From Arthrobotrys musiformis (taxonomy: Eukaryota; Ascomycota; Orbiliomycetes; Orbiliales; Orbiliaceae), in contig JAVHJL010000010.1 of assembly GCA_036971715.1 (NCBI GenBank), positions 992,001 through 1,056,000 of the forward strand: a stretch of DNA of 64,000 nt. The letters are read 5' to 3'. Shown piece after piece: positions 46,409-59,261 of the stretch. The position numbers were made by a program, and so were the translations under genes. Positions within the stretch are counted from its first letter, which is position 1. Each line of letters begins with the position of its first letter. Under the pieces are notes generated by a model. That model was not told the DNA's origin. It made no database searches and saw only the letters and a program-made list of their open reading frames with translations.

Positions 46409-49018
46409 TCAAATCATCCCATGGCTTTGTGATAACGACGGTACCGGCGGTATAGATCCTCCGAGAGCTGCATGGTGTGTTGACGGGCCAGAAACGGAGT
46501 TCCGCTTCTTTTCTTTCCTATTTGACTATTAGTATCATTGCAAAGTGCAATATGTGCCTAGGGTGTGTGTTCGATCTAGATACTCACTTTGCCCATCGTA
46601 ATCCACACGCATTGCATAGCCTGTGTACCTGCAAGTTAGACCGGAACGATTTCCATTTGACGGGAGTTTGAAATGTGTATCTCACGTTTTCGGTCCAGTA
46701 GGCCCTTTCCTCCATTCGGGACTATCGAGAGTCCCACAATCCGTGCACACGTATTCGTTTGAGACCTTGATCTTCTTCTTCCTTTCCCCGCTGCCTCTAC
46801 TCTCCCTATCTGCTGAAATGGGTACGCCGGCGTCTCCTCTTATCAGACTGGGTGATGTATCGCCTGTACTTATCCCCCTCGATCGCTCTCCTTCGTTATA
46901 TCGCAGTCCCGTCAACATTTCAATTGCATCCGTGTGTGTTACACCCTCGTATCTTGCCATTTTGTCGCGAAGAGAGTCGGAGCGTAACGCCGAGTTATTG
47001 AGACCTTCTAGATTTTGGCGAGTGAGTTGTCCGGGCATTGCAGGCGGTGGCATCGAGTTTGTGTGGTTTGAAGCGAGAGCACCAACACTAGTGCTTGGGT
47101 TATCTGCTGGAGAGCCGTCTAGGGCATATGTGTGTTAGGGACAGATCTTAGATAGATTAAAGCCATGGCGACATAATCGATAGAACTCGCAAGTATGTGA
47201 AGCTTGAGGAAGGAAAGAAAAGAAAGAAAAAATGATCAGTATAATTGTTCGTTGCATTACCTGCATCTAAGACGGCTGCAACTACAGCAGCAGCTTCGCT
47301 CCTAGCACGAGCTTGTGCAGCATGTTCCTCCTGTTCTTCGAGTTTCAGCTCGGCTATTCGCCGTTTCAGCCGTTCGTTTTCAATTTTGTGTTCCAGGAAA
47401 GAGTCAAGAAGTGCAACATTTTTAGTCGGGTAGACACGGGCCATCATGAAGAAGCCGGAACAAACGGGAGTAGGAGTGTTGGAAGGGAGCTGGCGTTGGT
47501 CCGAAAAGTGAGGGTGGCCATTTGATTCGAGGATGGCATAGGAGTCGTCTTTTCGGCGGAATCGGAAGAATATGCGAAGTGGTTGAGATGAAGCGATGGA
47601 ATCGTTGAACTCCCGAATGAATCTTATTTAGATGAAGATACCCATCAGCATTTACGAATGGTGACGGTGACGAAAGAACAGCTACGGGAGGGAGGGAGAA
47701 GTGAAAGGACAGAACAAAGAAAGAAGAAAAGGAGGCAAGGAGAGAGAATGGTAGTACTAACATATGAGAGTCATCGGTGTGAACAAAGTCAGTAATCATA
47801 CGACCGAGAAGCTCATCGGTGGTGAAGCCGGTGATGTTCTTTGTATTCGGAGAAGAATAGCGTATTTTGCCACTGGGAGTGAGGATGCAGAGGAGGTCTT
47901 GAAGCTCCTCGATGATACGCTGGGACCAGTTACGACGTTTGGTGAACTCGGTGAGGGTGCTGCTACCACCACCGCTACCGCTACCGTTACTAGCACCTCC
48001 TACTACCCCCAGTCCAGCTACTGGACCTGATCCGCTGGGACCGGGAACAACTAGATAGACGAATAACCATGATTGTTAATATTTGTAACCCGAGGTAAAA
48101 ATTTTTATATGACGGAGAGGAGAGGTAGGTGGATGAGAAGGAGTAAAGGAGAGAGGGTGTGTGAATGGCAAGGCAGGGCAGGGCAAAGGGACACGATGAT
48201 GGATTTGAGAGCACAGCGAAGTAATTACCAGAGTCGAGTTGCATTTCCATGTCTAAATGCAGAGGGAGATAAGGGATGCTGTCCCGGCGCTTTTTAGAAT
48301 TGGCGTTCATATTTTGCGGCGGCGGCGGTGGTGGGCCCTGGCCCTGATGGGCTTGGTGCTGGCGCTGGTGCTGGTGCTGGCGCTGCTGGTGCTGCTGATG
48401 GTGGGCTGCTAGCAGCTGCTGGTGCGGCGGCTGGGTGGTGGGCTGGTGGACCTGAGCGGCGTGGAAGACCGGGGACGTTGCCAAGATGGGCTCTAGAGCC
48501 TCGCCCATGGTCAGCACCGACCGCCGTCTGATGGGCTTGATATCCGACGGAACCGTCATTGGTGAGACAGGACTGTACGGACTATCGATCGAGTAGGCCT
48601 GGCTGAAGTGGTTGACCTGACCGATCAGAGGGCTGTTGGAGGTTGATGATGTTGGTATGCCTGCTGGTTCCAGTCTCGGTACCGGTCCTCGTCCTCGTCC
48701 TTGAGGTTGTCCCGGCCTCGCTGCTGTCGCTGCCGCCGCCGCCGCAGCAGCAGCAGCCACTGACGTATTTGCCTGGGAGTAGAGCACGTTTTGGAAGTCA
48801 ATGTACGGACTGTGAGCACTGTGCTGCTGGTGATGCTGGTACAAATGAGCCAGCTGGGTTTGCAGCGACTGCGTACCAGTCTCGACCTGCAGCTGCATCG
48901 GTTTCTTCTTTTCTTCTTGATCCTTTTGGAGATGACGGTGAAGATTGATCCCTGTAGCCGGTACTGCCGACGAAGAAGCAGAAGAGGAATGCAGAGATTT
49001 GCTGTTCGTCCGTTCCAT
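46409..49018 (-). CDS. wc-2: White collar 2, PAS/GATA photoresponse factor
   Basis: Six exons: 48229-49018, 47762-48050, 47261-47622, 46686-47118, 46588-46620, 46409-46517 (671 aa). The N-terminal 263 residues are Gln/His/Ala-rich (transactivation type). A PAS domain spans exons 2-3 (about 300-430: RNWSQRIIEELQDLLCILTP, ITGFTTDELLGRMITDFVHT, FIREFNDSIASSQPLRIFFR). A coiled coil follows (HKIENERLKRRIAELKLEEQ). The single GATA zinc finger is C-X2-C-X18-C-X2-C (CTDCGTLDSPEWRK... and LCNACGLRWAKKEKKRN). WC-2 pairs with the blue-light receptor WC-1 and activates light- and clock-controlled genes. The finger is split by introns, with the second Cys pair on a 33-nt exon. Exon joins were fixed by the conserved finger and PAS sequences. 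Confidence 0.93.
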
Positions 49019-52004
49019 TTCTTTTTAAATATACCAAGTATATTTCTTACTACCTATGTATCAATACGTATATACCTTTTATATGTCCTTAGGTATTCTT
49101 GTGGCTCTTTTTTTTTTTTTTTTTTTAAGGGAATATCCCCTGCCGTAAGTAGTATATTATAGTATAGTATACCTAGAAGAGTATAGTATAGTATAGTATA
49201 ACACTAGCTGGCGAGCACTCGATATGCAGGATGTTCAGGGCGAGCGCCACAGGGAACCTGGACGGGCCGGGTGGCTTGCCTCTAGACCTTCAGCCAGCCA
49301 GTCGACTCTGTTTTGCCTCCGAACCTCGCAATGCAATGCACAGACGACTGCCGGTGGAGAACCAAAAAAAAAAAAAAAAAAAAGAGGATCAAGAATAAAG
49401 TGAATCCGAATGGAATCCCACAGCACGGGGGTAACTCAAACCAAGTACAGTCCAGTCCAGTCCAGTCCGGTCCAGTTCGGTCCAGTCCGACTATTCACTT
49501 CACCCTTAGCAGTCAGTGCAGCAGTGCAGGATGCCGTACGGGAAATTCAGCGCTGTACAGCACACAGCAAACAGCACAGCAAAAAGACGTCACTACGCAC
49601 AGGGCAGAACAGTGCGGTGCAGTGCCAGTGCCAGGCGGTGGCCGGGCAGACAGGCTCCAGGACAGGACAGCCCAGGCGGGACCTACGCGGCAGCACAGCA
49701 CAAGACAGACCAAGACAGGGCAGGGTAATTTTGTTTTGTCTCGTCCGAAGAGCCCTCGCTTGGAAGGGGGGTTTTTTGGCGGTGGTGAAGATACCTCTTC
49801 GGTATCGGGCAAAGTTGCTGGGCGGAATGGGAATGCGGAAATGCGATAAGTGCGGGGAGATCGAGGTTTGCAGTCTTCATCGACGTTTTCTGCTGATGTT
49901 TGGCGTTACGGTTGTGCCAGGCCCCCTTGTTTGCTTCGTTTAGGCCAAACTGGCTATTGGCTGCCCAGCCACTAGTAAATTAGTCCCGTACAATGTTAGC
50001 TAACTTTATTGTCCGAGCCCGGAAGTCAATCTTGCGATAGCCGTCGAGTCAAAACAGGCCTGCAGAGTCTGTGACGTCTTGATTTTATATGTTTATGGAT
50101 GGTGCTGGGAGGGATATATGCGCGTGCACAGGTTGGGATATAAAATACTTCGGATGGAGTCGAAGTAACCGGATGGAATGAATGCTAACCAGGGAAAAAA
50201 AAAAAAAAAAATAAAAAAAAAAGAAAAAAAAAAGAGAGAGCTCGAGAGAAGAAAAGGACGTGGTTATACCAACCCTTATGACCATGAGGTATTCGACCTC
50301 GGAGAGGAAAAGAAATAGGGTTTTTCTTCTATTTGAATTCCTTAACTCCTGCTTGCTGGTGGCCTTCTACGAACTAAATATCAGTCCGCCCCACATGCGC
50401 AATTGCACTTACCTAAGCATGGTCGTGGCCATATCGTGGAAGAGCTAGCTTGTCGGTATGTAGACCGATTGGAATATTCCACCTCCTAATTGACTTTGAA
50501 AAGACCCTCCTTATCCCAAAGAGAAATTGCACCTGGGTGGAGTAAGGGCTCGAGGCTATCGCAGCTGCTGGCGGCTATGGCCTGGTGGTACATTGCATGT
50601 ACGTTTGCTCTGTGCTCTTTTCCCATTCTGTCGTGAATATGTCGGTTTGTAGTTTAGAGGTACCGTCGTCGTCGACGTCGTAGTATATGTGTACATATAT
50701 GTAGATAGTTGTATATACGTATATTATGAAAATATATGTAGATATGCACGTTTAGCTTGCGTGAAGTGGCTAAGTGACTAGTCGTAGATCCTGGTGGCTC
50801 GAGTTAATACTGTTAATGGATAACTGATACTATCGACCGTTCCTTGTGGATCCAATATATAAAAGCGTCGTTCTGTAGTTGGTATCGATATTTGGTGCAA
50901 ATGGTTGGAGCTCGCAAGGTCGGATTGCATCTCATATAATTGTATTGATCTCTTTCGAAATTTCTTGAATATTCTCGGGACTCTTTGAACCGGGCCTTAA
51001 ATTTGGCCTCCACAGATACGGAACTCCATGCAATGCCGCAATAAGAAAGCACTTATCTATGGATCGATGTCGAGACTAAGAGGAGAGCTCAAGAGAGAGA
51101 GGAGAAAATCCGTCCATTCACAGGGCTGTGGCGGCAGCAGGCAATTTTTCCAATATATATATATAAAATTGCAGGCTATATCTAAACAAAAAAAAACAGG
51201 CACTTCATTGGAACTATTTTTCGTGGCGGCATGGCCCGGACACTGACATCAATTTCAATTTACCCTACAAATCGCTGTGGATGCTGCGTTTCGCCCGATC
51301 TTTACACGCACCAGACTCGAGGAACAAGGCCTTTTGGATCGAACGATACTTTTGCTTTTTTAAAATTTCACGTGGCGTTGCTCCCTTGCGCTTAGCATCC
51401 GAAATATAACTTTATATGGTAGATACAAGTAACTACGTTATAAGTGGCTACTATTCGGGTGCTAATAGCGTTTTAGGCTTTTCGTTGGCCGTTAGCATGT
51501 ATTAATAATGTCAACAGGAAGCAGTTTTATGAACGTCGTTCAGGATCGGCCCCATTTTTTGACGTCGAATTGTCCAATTCAGCCATCTTGTGCGACGATA
51601 CCAGAATCGGACGTCAGACGCCACAAAGCGTTGAAGTGTTGCACCGCCACAGCGTGACTTCGCGACCTGAAGTCTTGGCGTCGCGTGGGAAGCTCCTCTG
51701 AGTCGCATGTCTTCGTCTTCGCATCCCCTCAACTACAACCAACCCCACACCATCAGCCACCCATATCTACCTATATCTACGGCTTCATCGTTCGTTACCA
51801 TTACCCTTCGTCCGATGCATAGATAGGCCATTTTATAATACTTTCTACCTGGTATAAACAGAACCATCGTAATGTAAGCTTCGTTCTCGAAACTACGTTG
51901 TTAGTTGCAGATTACTAATAAAGAGCTCTACACTCCAGGTGTATGTCCGAATCCGTGAAGCCTTGCGCGTTTTACAATATTGATATACTGACGCCGACCA
52001 CCAG
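49019..52004. other. Divergent region between WC-2 and RAD50
   Basis: About 3 kb with unusual simple sequence: T18 at about 49110-49128, TAGTA repeats at 49148-49202, A19 at 49365-49383, TCCAG/TCCGG pentamer repeats at 49449-49489, CAGCA-rich sequence at 49555-49720, and A-rich tracts at 50197-50232. Open frames over the repeats (49313-49943) are artefacts of the simple sequence. No supported gene. Promoters of both flanking genes are expected here, as is the unresolved first exon of RAD50. Confidence 0.5.
49449..49489. repeat. TCCAG pentamer repeat
   Basis: About eight units of TCCAG with TCCGG and TTCGG variants, 430 nt upstream of the WC-2 ATG. Interpretation as regulatory is open. Confidence 0.8.
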
Positions 52005-55000
52005 CGAAAATCGACAAACTCGCCATATTAGGGTACTTTCCCTCTTCCTCTATAGAGAATACTTCCAGATCTCGAGCTGTATACTGATCTGATCGAAACA
52101 TAGCATTCGGTCCTTCGACAATACCCGTCAGGAAACCATCGCCTTTCACACCCCTCTTACCCTCATTGTCGGCTACAATGGCTCCGGCAAAACCGTACGG
52201 CCCCTTATATACCCATATTCTTTAATTTTCTATTTTTTAATATATCAAATTCAATACCTTAAAGCTAATGTCATCAACCGAATCCAATAGACAATCATCG
52301 AATGCCTCAAATACGCTACAACCGGTGACTTACCGCCCAACTCCAAAAATGGCGCCTTCATCCACGATCCCAAAATCTGCGGCGAAAAGGAAGTCATGGC
52401 CCAAGTAAAACTTTCATTCGTAAACACCAACGGCGCTCGAATGGTCTGCACTCGTTCCTTACAACTCACCGTCAAGAAAACTGCGAGAACGCAAAAGACC
52501 CTGGACGGGCAGTTGCTCATGATTAAAGATAATCAACGGAGTACTGTCAGTACGAAATGCGTCGAGTTGGATAGCATGTTACCAAATTTCTTGGGCGTGA
52601 GCAGGAGTATTCTCGATAATGTTATCTTTTGTCACCAGGAGGAGAGCATGTGGCCGCTCAGCGAGGCTTCCGTCCTCAAAAAGAAGTTCGACGAAATTTT
52701 CGAGGCACAAAAGTATACGAAAGCTATCGACAATATCAAAACCCTTAGAAAAAAACAGGCGGAAGAAATCAAACGGCTGAATCTTCTACAAGATCAATTT
52801 AAAGTCGACAAGGAGAGGGCGGAAAGAGTACTAACCCCCGCCATTCTACACAAATATTTGACTAAATACTGATAAACGTACGTATAGGCTGAAAAGAAAA
52901 CCAAACTGATCTCCTCCGAGATCGAGTCACTCCGTGAACAGCGTGAGGAGCTCAGCCGCGAGATCTCGAAAATCCGTGAGGAAATCGAAGTCCTCTGGCA
53001 AACTACAGCTAGCTTCGAGAAGGATATCGCAGTCTTGACTACAAAACGCAACAACCGGCAACGGATCTCAGAACTCATTGATGATCTACAAGATGATATA
53101 GATCTTCTCCCGGACTCTGACGAAGCGTTGGAGGATAGACTCGCAAACTTCAAGGATGAGATGGATAAATTCGAAACCAAAATTACGGATAAGGAGCGAC
53201 AGAAGATCGGGATAAAGGAAGAGCAGGGACGGCTTAGAGTCAAATTGAACAAAAAGGCCGACCAGAAGGGTACCCTTCAAGCGCGAAAGGAGCACTACGA
53301 AGATCAACTCATGACTCGCGAGGGTATGATCAAAGAAGCCAGCGCCCTTCATGAAATCCGCGGTTTCAGTGCCGGAGACCTGGATGATCGCCAAGTTGCG
53401 GACTTCATGCGAAAACTAGAGCAGTTAACTCGCGAGCAATCCGGCACCTACGAACGTGCGAAGGTAAGAAACTATCTTGCCTTACCACAAACACGGCATC
53501 CTTACTAATATATTATACAGAGGGAAGGCAAAGAAGAGCAGCTGCAGGCCTCCAACGCCCTGAACACTTTAAACCAGAAACTTCTCTCCTTGGAACAAAC
53601 CAAACGCTTCGCCACTACGGAAATCGATCGTCTAGCCTCCGAACTCCGTACTCTCCAAAAGGGCCTCGACCGCCTTCAAGTTGACGAAGGTCGCATCACC
53701 CGTCTGGAACTCACAGTTAGCGAGGGAAATACCAAGCTCTCAGAAATGAACAGCCTCTACGAACAGCAGCAATGGGATAGACAGATACAAACTAAAGATT
53801 CAGAAATAAGAGAAATCGAGGCTAGCATCGCCCGTGAAACTAAGGAACTGACAAAAGGAACCGCAGAGGCGGACTCGAAAGCTAAACTCTCGATCCTACA
53901 AAAGGAAGTAGAAACGAAAACAACAGCACAGCAATCTCTCATCCTCACGAACACGGATAAGTTCGACCGTCTACTTTCGAAATGGAGTATTGAAACTTTA
54001 GATGACGATTACCACGAAACCCTCGAACAACGGGAAGAGGAGGTGTCGAAAGCTGAAAAACTGTTGGCCTCTAGTAATTCTGAGCTAACGCAGGCCGAGT
54101 CGCAATTGAAAACCCAACGCGATTTGCTGAAGCAAAAGACCCAGGAACTAGACCGCGCGAGCGGACTCGTTGCAAAGGCTATGGATAAACCCAGCTTTGC
54201 GGAGTGCGCCGACTACCCAACCTACGTCAAACACAAGGAAGAAGACCTCGAAAACGCCCAGCGTGACCGAGCGATGGTCGAACAAACCCGCAGTTTCTAC
54301 GAAAAAGCGCTCAAGATGGCCAGAGAACGACAATGTTGCAGGATGTGCAGACGTAGCTATGCGGACGAACAAGACCTCGACGAGTTTATGGCCCGGTTGG
54401 GAAAGGATATCGAAAAGCAAAGGGTCGATCTGATCGACACCGAGATCGAGAACTTTTCGGAAGACTTGAGGATTTTGAACGATGTGAGGTTGGATTTTGA
54501 GATCGCGGTCCGATTGAAGGAGCAGGATGTCCCGCTTTTGAACAATGAATTGGCGAGATTGGAGAAGAAGCATGAGGGCTTGCTGGCTAGCTATGAGGCG
54601 GTATGTAACTCAATATCTACAACCCATCGCGATTATCTCTAACATTTGCAAATAGCGCAAAAAAGAAGTTGAAGCCAAAAAGGTCAACAGAAGTGACATC
54701 CTCGCTCTCCGCAACCCAGTATCCGAAATCCAAAACTACGCAAAGGATATCCGCGAGAATCAACTACAAATCACTAGCCTCACAAAACGTCTGGAAGCAA
54801 TGGGTTCCTCCCGTTCGGTGGCCGACATCCAAAAGGCATTACAAACCTTGAACTCCCAAGCCGGGGAGTTGAAACAATTGAGAGATGCACTATGGAGTGA
54901 TAAAGAAGCCGCAAGAACCGAACTCGCGGTTGCGGAAAGACAAGTACAGGAGGTTACGAATCAATTGATCTCTGCGCGACACGAGCTTGAGAAGAAACAG

Positions 55001-56677
55001 ACCCAAGCTAAGCAGTTAGCCGACTGTAAAGAACATATCGGGCGGCGAGAAGGGCATATCAGAGAGGCAGAGGAGGAGGCGAGGAGTATTCAACCTCAGA
55101 TCATCAAAGCAAAGGCGCGCGAAGCAGAGGTTAGGACAAAATGGGAGGAAAATGAACAGACTTTGAAGCGCGTGGCGGATAAATCATCAGATACACTGAG
55201 GGGTCTACAAGCAATCCAACGCGGTATAGCACAGTACGAAAGCGGGGATACTGTAGAAACGCTGGAGAATCTAGTAAGGGAGAGCAAAGAGCTTGAAGAT
55301 CGGATTTTGGGAACGGACGAGCGACTTGGCGTTGCTGAGAAGGAGTTGGTGGAGCTGAGAGCACAGAGGGGACAAGCCGATGGGTTCAAGAGGAGTATTA
55401 CCGACAACATGAGGCTTAGGAAGAATAAACGAGAGCTCGGGGAGCTAGAAGTGGAGATTAGAGGGCTCGAGGCGAAGAATGCGGAGCAACAGAGGGATAG
55501 GTTCAAGATGGATGTAGAGAAGTTGCAAAGACGGCACGATGGATTGGTTATGGATGTTAGTATTTTTGCTCCTCTCTTATCTTCAGTTGGTTGGTTTGGT
55601 TGGTTAGTAGGGCGGTTGGGCTGACGCGGTTTTTACAACAGAGAACTGGCAAGGGCGCTACGATCAAATCGCTAGATACGCAGTTGACGGAAATCCTTAA
55701 GGAGTACGAAATCGACTTCAAGGATGCGAAGAAGAATTTCCATGAAGGACAGATCAGGTTGCAGACTACCACTGTTGCAAACGAAGATCTGGGAACTTAC
55801 CAGATGGCGTTGGATAAGTACGCGGCACCTTAGCTACCCTGAGGTTATGAATTGGGATTAGAAGAGACTAATGTGCGGGGTTAGGGCGGTGATGAGATAC
55901 CATTCACTCAAGATGGAGGAAGTGAATCGTATCATCGATGATCTTTGGAGGAAGACGTATAAGGGGACAGATGTGGATACAATCCTGATCCGATCCGAAC
56001 AAGAAAACGCAAAGGGCAACCGTCTTTACAACTACAGGGTAAAATTCCCCTCCAGAACGAAAGCTACAAGGTATACAGAAAGCTAACGAATGAGAAATAG
56101 GTTTGCATGTTGAAGCAAGACGCCGAACTCGACATGCGTGGTCGCTGTAGCGCTGGTCAAAAGGTGCTAGCCAGCATAATCATTCGTCTCGCCCTCGCCG
56201 AGTGCTTCGGTACCAACTGTGGACTCATAGCGCTCGACGAGCCAACTACAAACCTCGACCGGGATAACTCCAGAGCGCTAGCGCAGAGTTTGCATGATAT
56301 CATTAACTACCGGCAGGCGCAGAAGAATTTCCAATTGATTGTTATCACGCACGACGAAGACTTCTTGAGGGATATGAAGTGTAACCAATTTACGGAGTAC
56401 TACTACCGCGTGTCGAGGAATGAGAGGCAGAAGAGTCAGATTCATCGGCAGAGCATTGCTGAGGTTAGTTCTATTTTTATTTTTCCTTTCCCGTTTTCTC
56501 GGTATAATTTTCGTTACCTGTTGGAAATGTTTCCTCTTTACCCCAGACTTTCTCTTTTGAGTTATGGGTTACTGTTGGTTGGTTTTTTTACCTCGCGGTT
56601 TTCTTGGGAAGCTGGGGAAAGGGTTGGAAGTTGTAGGGATTCGCTAACGGTTCTATTATGGGCAGGTGGATAAGTAA
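52005..56677 (+). CDS. rad50: RAD50, MRN complex SMC-like ATPase (5' end unresolved)
   Basis: Exons 52005-52032, 52104-52194, 52291-52827, 52888-53463, 53521-54600, 54656-55555, 55642-55817, 55885-56038, 56101-56463 and 56666-56677 give about 1,305 aa, the normal length. Features in order: KIDKLAILGIRSF; Walker A VGYNGSGKTTIIECLKYATT; long coiled coil; zinc hook CRMC (about residue 685); second coiled coil; signature CSAGQKVLASIIIRLALAE; Walker B LIALDEPTTNLD; H-loop VITHDEDFL. With Mre11 and Nbs1 it senses and tethers DNA double-strand breaks in the nucleus. The last exon supplies only VDK and the stop. The 5' end is incomplete: a TGA lies just before the first exon's frame, so the ATG must be on an upstream exon ending in phase 1. 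Confidence 0.95.
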
Positions 56678-58658
56678 ACCGGCTTGTGACCTTTCGAGCG
56701 GAAGTGGGTTGGTGGAACGTTGGACGGTGAACAGGGAAGTGGATGGACTTCTAGATTTTTGCTTCATTCTGCGGGCTTTTGATATTTGGACTAGGGCATT
56801 CACATTACTCCATTTTTTTTTTTCCTTCTTGAAAGGTTTACTTGAAGTATCACTTTGCTTTTTTCCTTTAGCATTGCTGTTGCTTATACACTTTTTGATT
56901 TGTATTTTGTTTGAAAAAATTGCGAAATATCAATATGAGGTTTTTGAATGAGGAAGTTTCCACTCTCTGTATGGCTTTTTTTACAAGCATTGAGGGTGCA
57001 TGTGAAAGAATGCCTGGGAATGGAGAAATCTGGGGTATACGTATCTGGGGTTTTAAGCGTTTCGGAATGAGGCATGTGGTGTGACTAGGGTAGCTCCGGG
57101 CTAAAGAGGCGAGTTGAGGGTTCGTTTAAGAAGGAGGTGTAGATGTACGATCGGGGAATTTGAGGGTTTTTGGTTGGACCTTCGCATTACTTGAAGTTGG
57201 AAGTTGATTTATTTGGTATTGTCGTGATTGTGGCGGGAGGCGAGCTTATTGGGTAGAGATATAATACTGTCTAAGAACGAAAATTAGGTGGAAATACACG
57301 TCGCTGAATATAAGACCGTGACCAGAGTTGAAGTTGGAAGCTCGCGAAAACGAGCTTGGAGGTGAAGTGTTTGCTTCGTTGGCGTATGATTGTAATAAAG
57401 CCCGGTTCGAAAAAAATTCTATAAAATCACGTATGTGCGAGATATATCTTATATCAAAGGAATAGAACAATGGAGCGCCTGGTCTCAAGGTATAAGAATA
57501 ATGGGATTTCGAACGGGAAATTCGAATTCCATTACATAAAACACAAGATACGGCCTCGGTATATACACACAGCAACCAAAAGCAATGGCAACCTCGTGGT
57601 CTGACAAACTCTTGGGTTGCATGACGATGGGCTAATCTGCTTCTTATCATCGAATTCGCGAGACACTTGTTCCTCAATTGGGGTTTCGACACCGATTACT
57701 AATTCTTGTGTGGTTCTTGGTACTCGTTTTTTCTCATCTTTTTGAGAAGTAATTTTTAGATATATATGAATTGTTTCTCGCCAAGGGAGGCGGGCCGGGG
57801 TGACAGAGGGAGAATAGAGTGGTAACTACGTACGAGTTCCCGCTTCAATCGCTGTAAAGGATAGAGCTCGCCTCGCGGACCAAGCAAACGCTGCATGCAG
57901 GTGCATTTCAATCACTTCACATTGACTTTTTGCGGCTCGATATAATGTAGAAAAAAAAACTCATATGATCATATCTGCATCTACAGCCAATTGGAGTCTC
58001 TACTAATCGAGGAGAGGGGTTGACGGGTGTACCTGGCGCTTATTATAGAAACCACCTTCGGCTCGGAAATCCGAATATTCCTCAGGGTTAGTATATACGT
58101 ATAGAGAGACCTCGATCTTGTGAGGTCTGGGTACGAGACTGTGGGGTGCTACGGCTTGGGTATTTTGTATTAATTGGTTGTATAGAACGAGGCTGGCTGG
58201 GAATATAGATACTAAGGTTGCACGGCCATGCAGATTGGCCCTAAGCCTGTAGTTTAGCTCGACTCTTATGCGCGGGATATATCCGATGACCGACTGAAAG
58301 GAATTTAATCGTGGAAGTCTCGCGATCGCGAGAATGGACTTTCAAGGTTTTATCCACGACCGCGGGCGCAGGCGCCATGGCAGTACGGCTGATGTATTTG
58401 CTTGAGGAGAAGGGAGGGGAAAAGACGGCAAAGTGGGAAGTGAGAAGCCTAGGAGAGGAATAAATAGTGGACTGTGAACCCGATGGTTTCCCTTACGTTT
58501 TTTCTTTAAGCTCTCATACACGATTTCAGCGATAGTTTCAAGAGTCGGATAGTGTATTCTTTAGTACAGCGTCAATAAATAGTCAATCTCAAACGAGTAT
58601 CACCTCAGATTAATTTTTTTCAATAGAATCTTATCTCTTACGCCATCCAAACCTCAAA
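56678..58658. other. Intergenic
   Basis: About 2 kb without a supported gene. It contains a second copy of AGGTCTGGGTACGAGAC at 58123-58139 and an AATAAATA element at 58459-58466 that may be the TATA region for the next gene. A 148-codon minus frame at 57246-57692 has no recognisable features. Confidence 0.4.
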
Positions 58659-59261
58659 ATGCGTTTCGTCCTCTTCCTACTCTCTTGCCTCCTCTCCTTC
58701 CTACCCCTAATTACGGCGCAAACCATAGACTGCCCCTCCGACGTCATAGGGCTCTGCGGCCTGCGCGCAATCGATGCAGCCACAGGTTGCGCGCACATAG
58801 CCTTCAATTCAAGCGATTACGAACCCTGCATCTGCAGTACTCCAGGAGTGCTACTTCAGTTCTCAAACACTTTTCGAGATTGTCTATATGTTCAATGTCC
58901 CGAAGAAAAGCGAGAGAATATCGATGCAGCTCTTGAAACGCTTTGCGATGATGTTACTACCTTTACCAGCTGGCCGGGATTCACAGCTAGTACGGTGCCC
59001 AGCTCGAGCGAAGAACCGACGGCTACTACGATAAGCCCTTCTGTATCTGCTGTTCCGACGGACGAGCCGTCGGTTAGCCCTACTCCTACTCCGACTACGA
59101 CCTCTGCTAGGGATAGTACTACGGTCGGCAGTGAGCCTACGAATACTACTAGCGAGCTCCCTGTGCCGACATCCACTGGTGCTGCTGCGGTGGTCAACGG
59201 GCCTGGAAAGATCTGGGCAGTCGTTGGTGGAGTACTTGCTTTGGTCGCTGGTATGGTTTAA
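58659..59261 (+). CDS. CFEM-like GPI-anchored surface protein
   Basis: A single-exon frame of 200 aa. It has a signal peptide (MRFVLFLLSCLLSFLPLITA) followed by a domain with eight cysteines (residues about 24-95, spacing C-x7-C-x10-C-x12-C-x-C-x15-C-x4-C-x15-C). This recalls CFEM domains, including a central CIC preceded by acidic residues, although the Asp is one position further from CxC than usual. A Ser/Thr/Pro-rich stalk (about 105-180) leads to NGPG and a hydrophobic tail (IWAVVGGVLALVAGMV), as expected for a GPI anchor. CFEM proteins bind haem or act in wall stability and adhesion; haem binding here is not established. The start is the only ATG before the signal. Confidence 0.8.
   Translation: MRFVLFLLSCLLSFLPLITAQTIDCPSDVIGLCGLRAIDAATGCAHIAFNSSDYEPCICSTPGVLLQFSNTFRDCLYVQCPEEKRENIDAALETLCDDVTTFTSWPGFTASTVPSSSEEPTATTISPSVSAVPTDEPSVSPTPTPTTTSARDSTTVGSEPTNTTSELPVPTSTGAAAVVNGPGKIWAVVGGVLALVAGMV

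Noticed and set aside
46623..47138. 171-codon plus frame
   Set aside because: It is antisense to the WC-2 exon that carries the first half of the GATA finger.
48328..48948. Plus-strand Ala/Gly/Val-rich frames
   Set aside because: They are antisense to the Gln/His/Ala-rich N-terminus of WC-2.
49313..49943. Two overlapping plus frames of about 178 codons
   Set aside because: They run through an A19 tract and pentamer repeats. The composition follows the simple sequence, with no domain or splice support.
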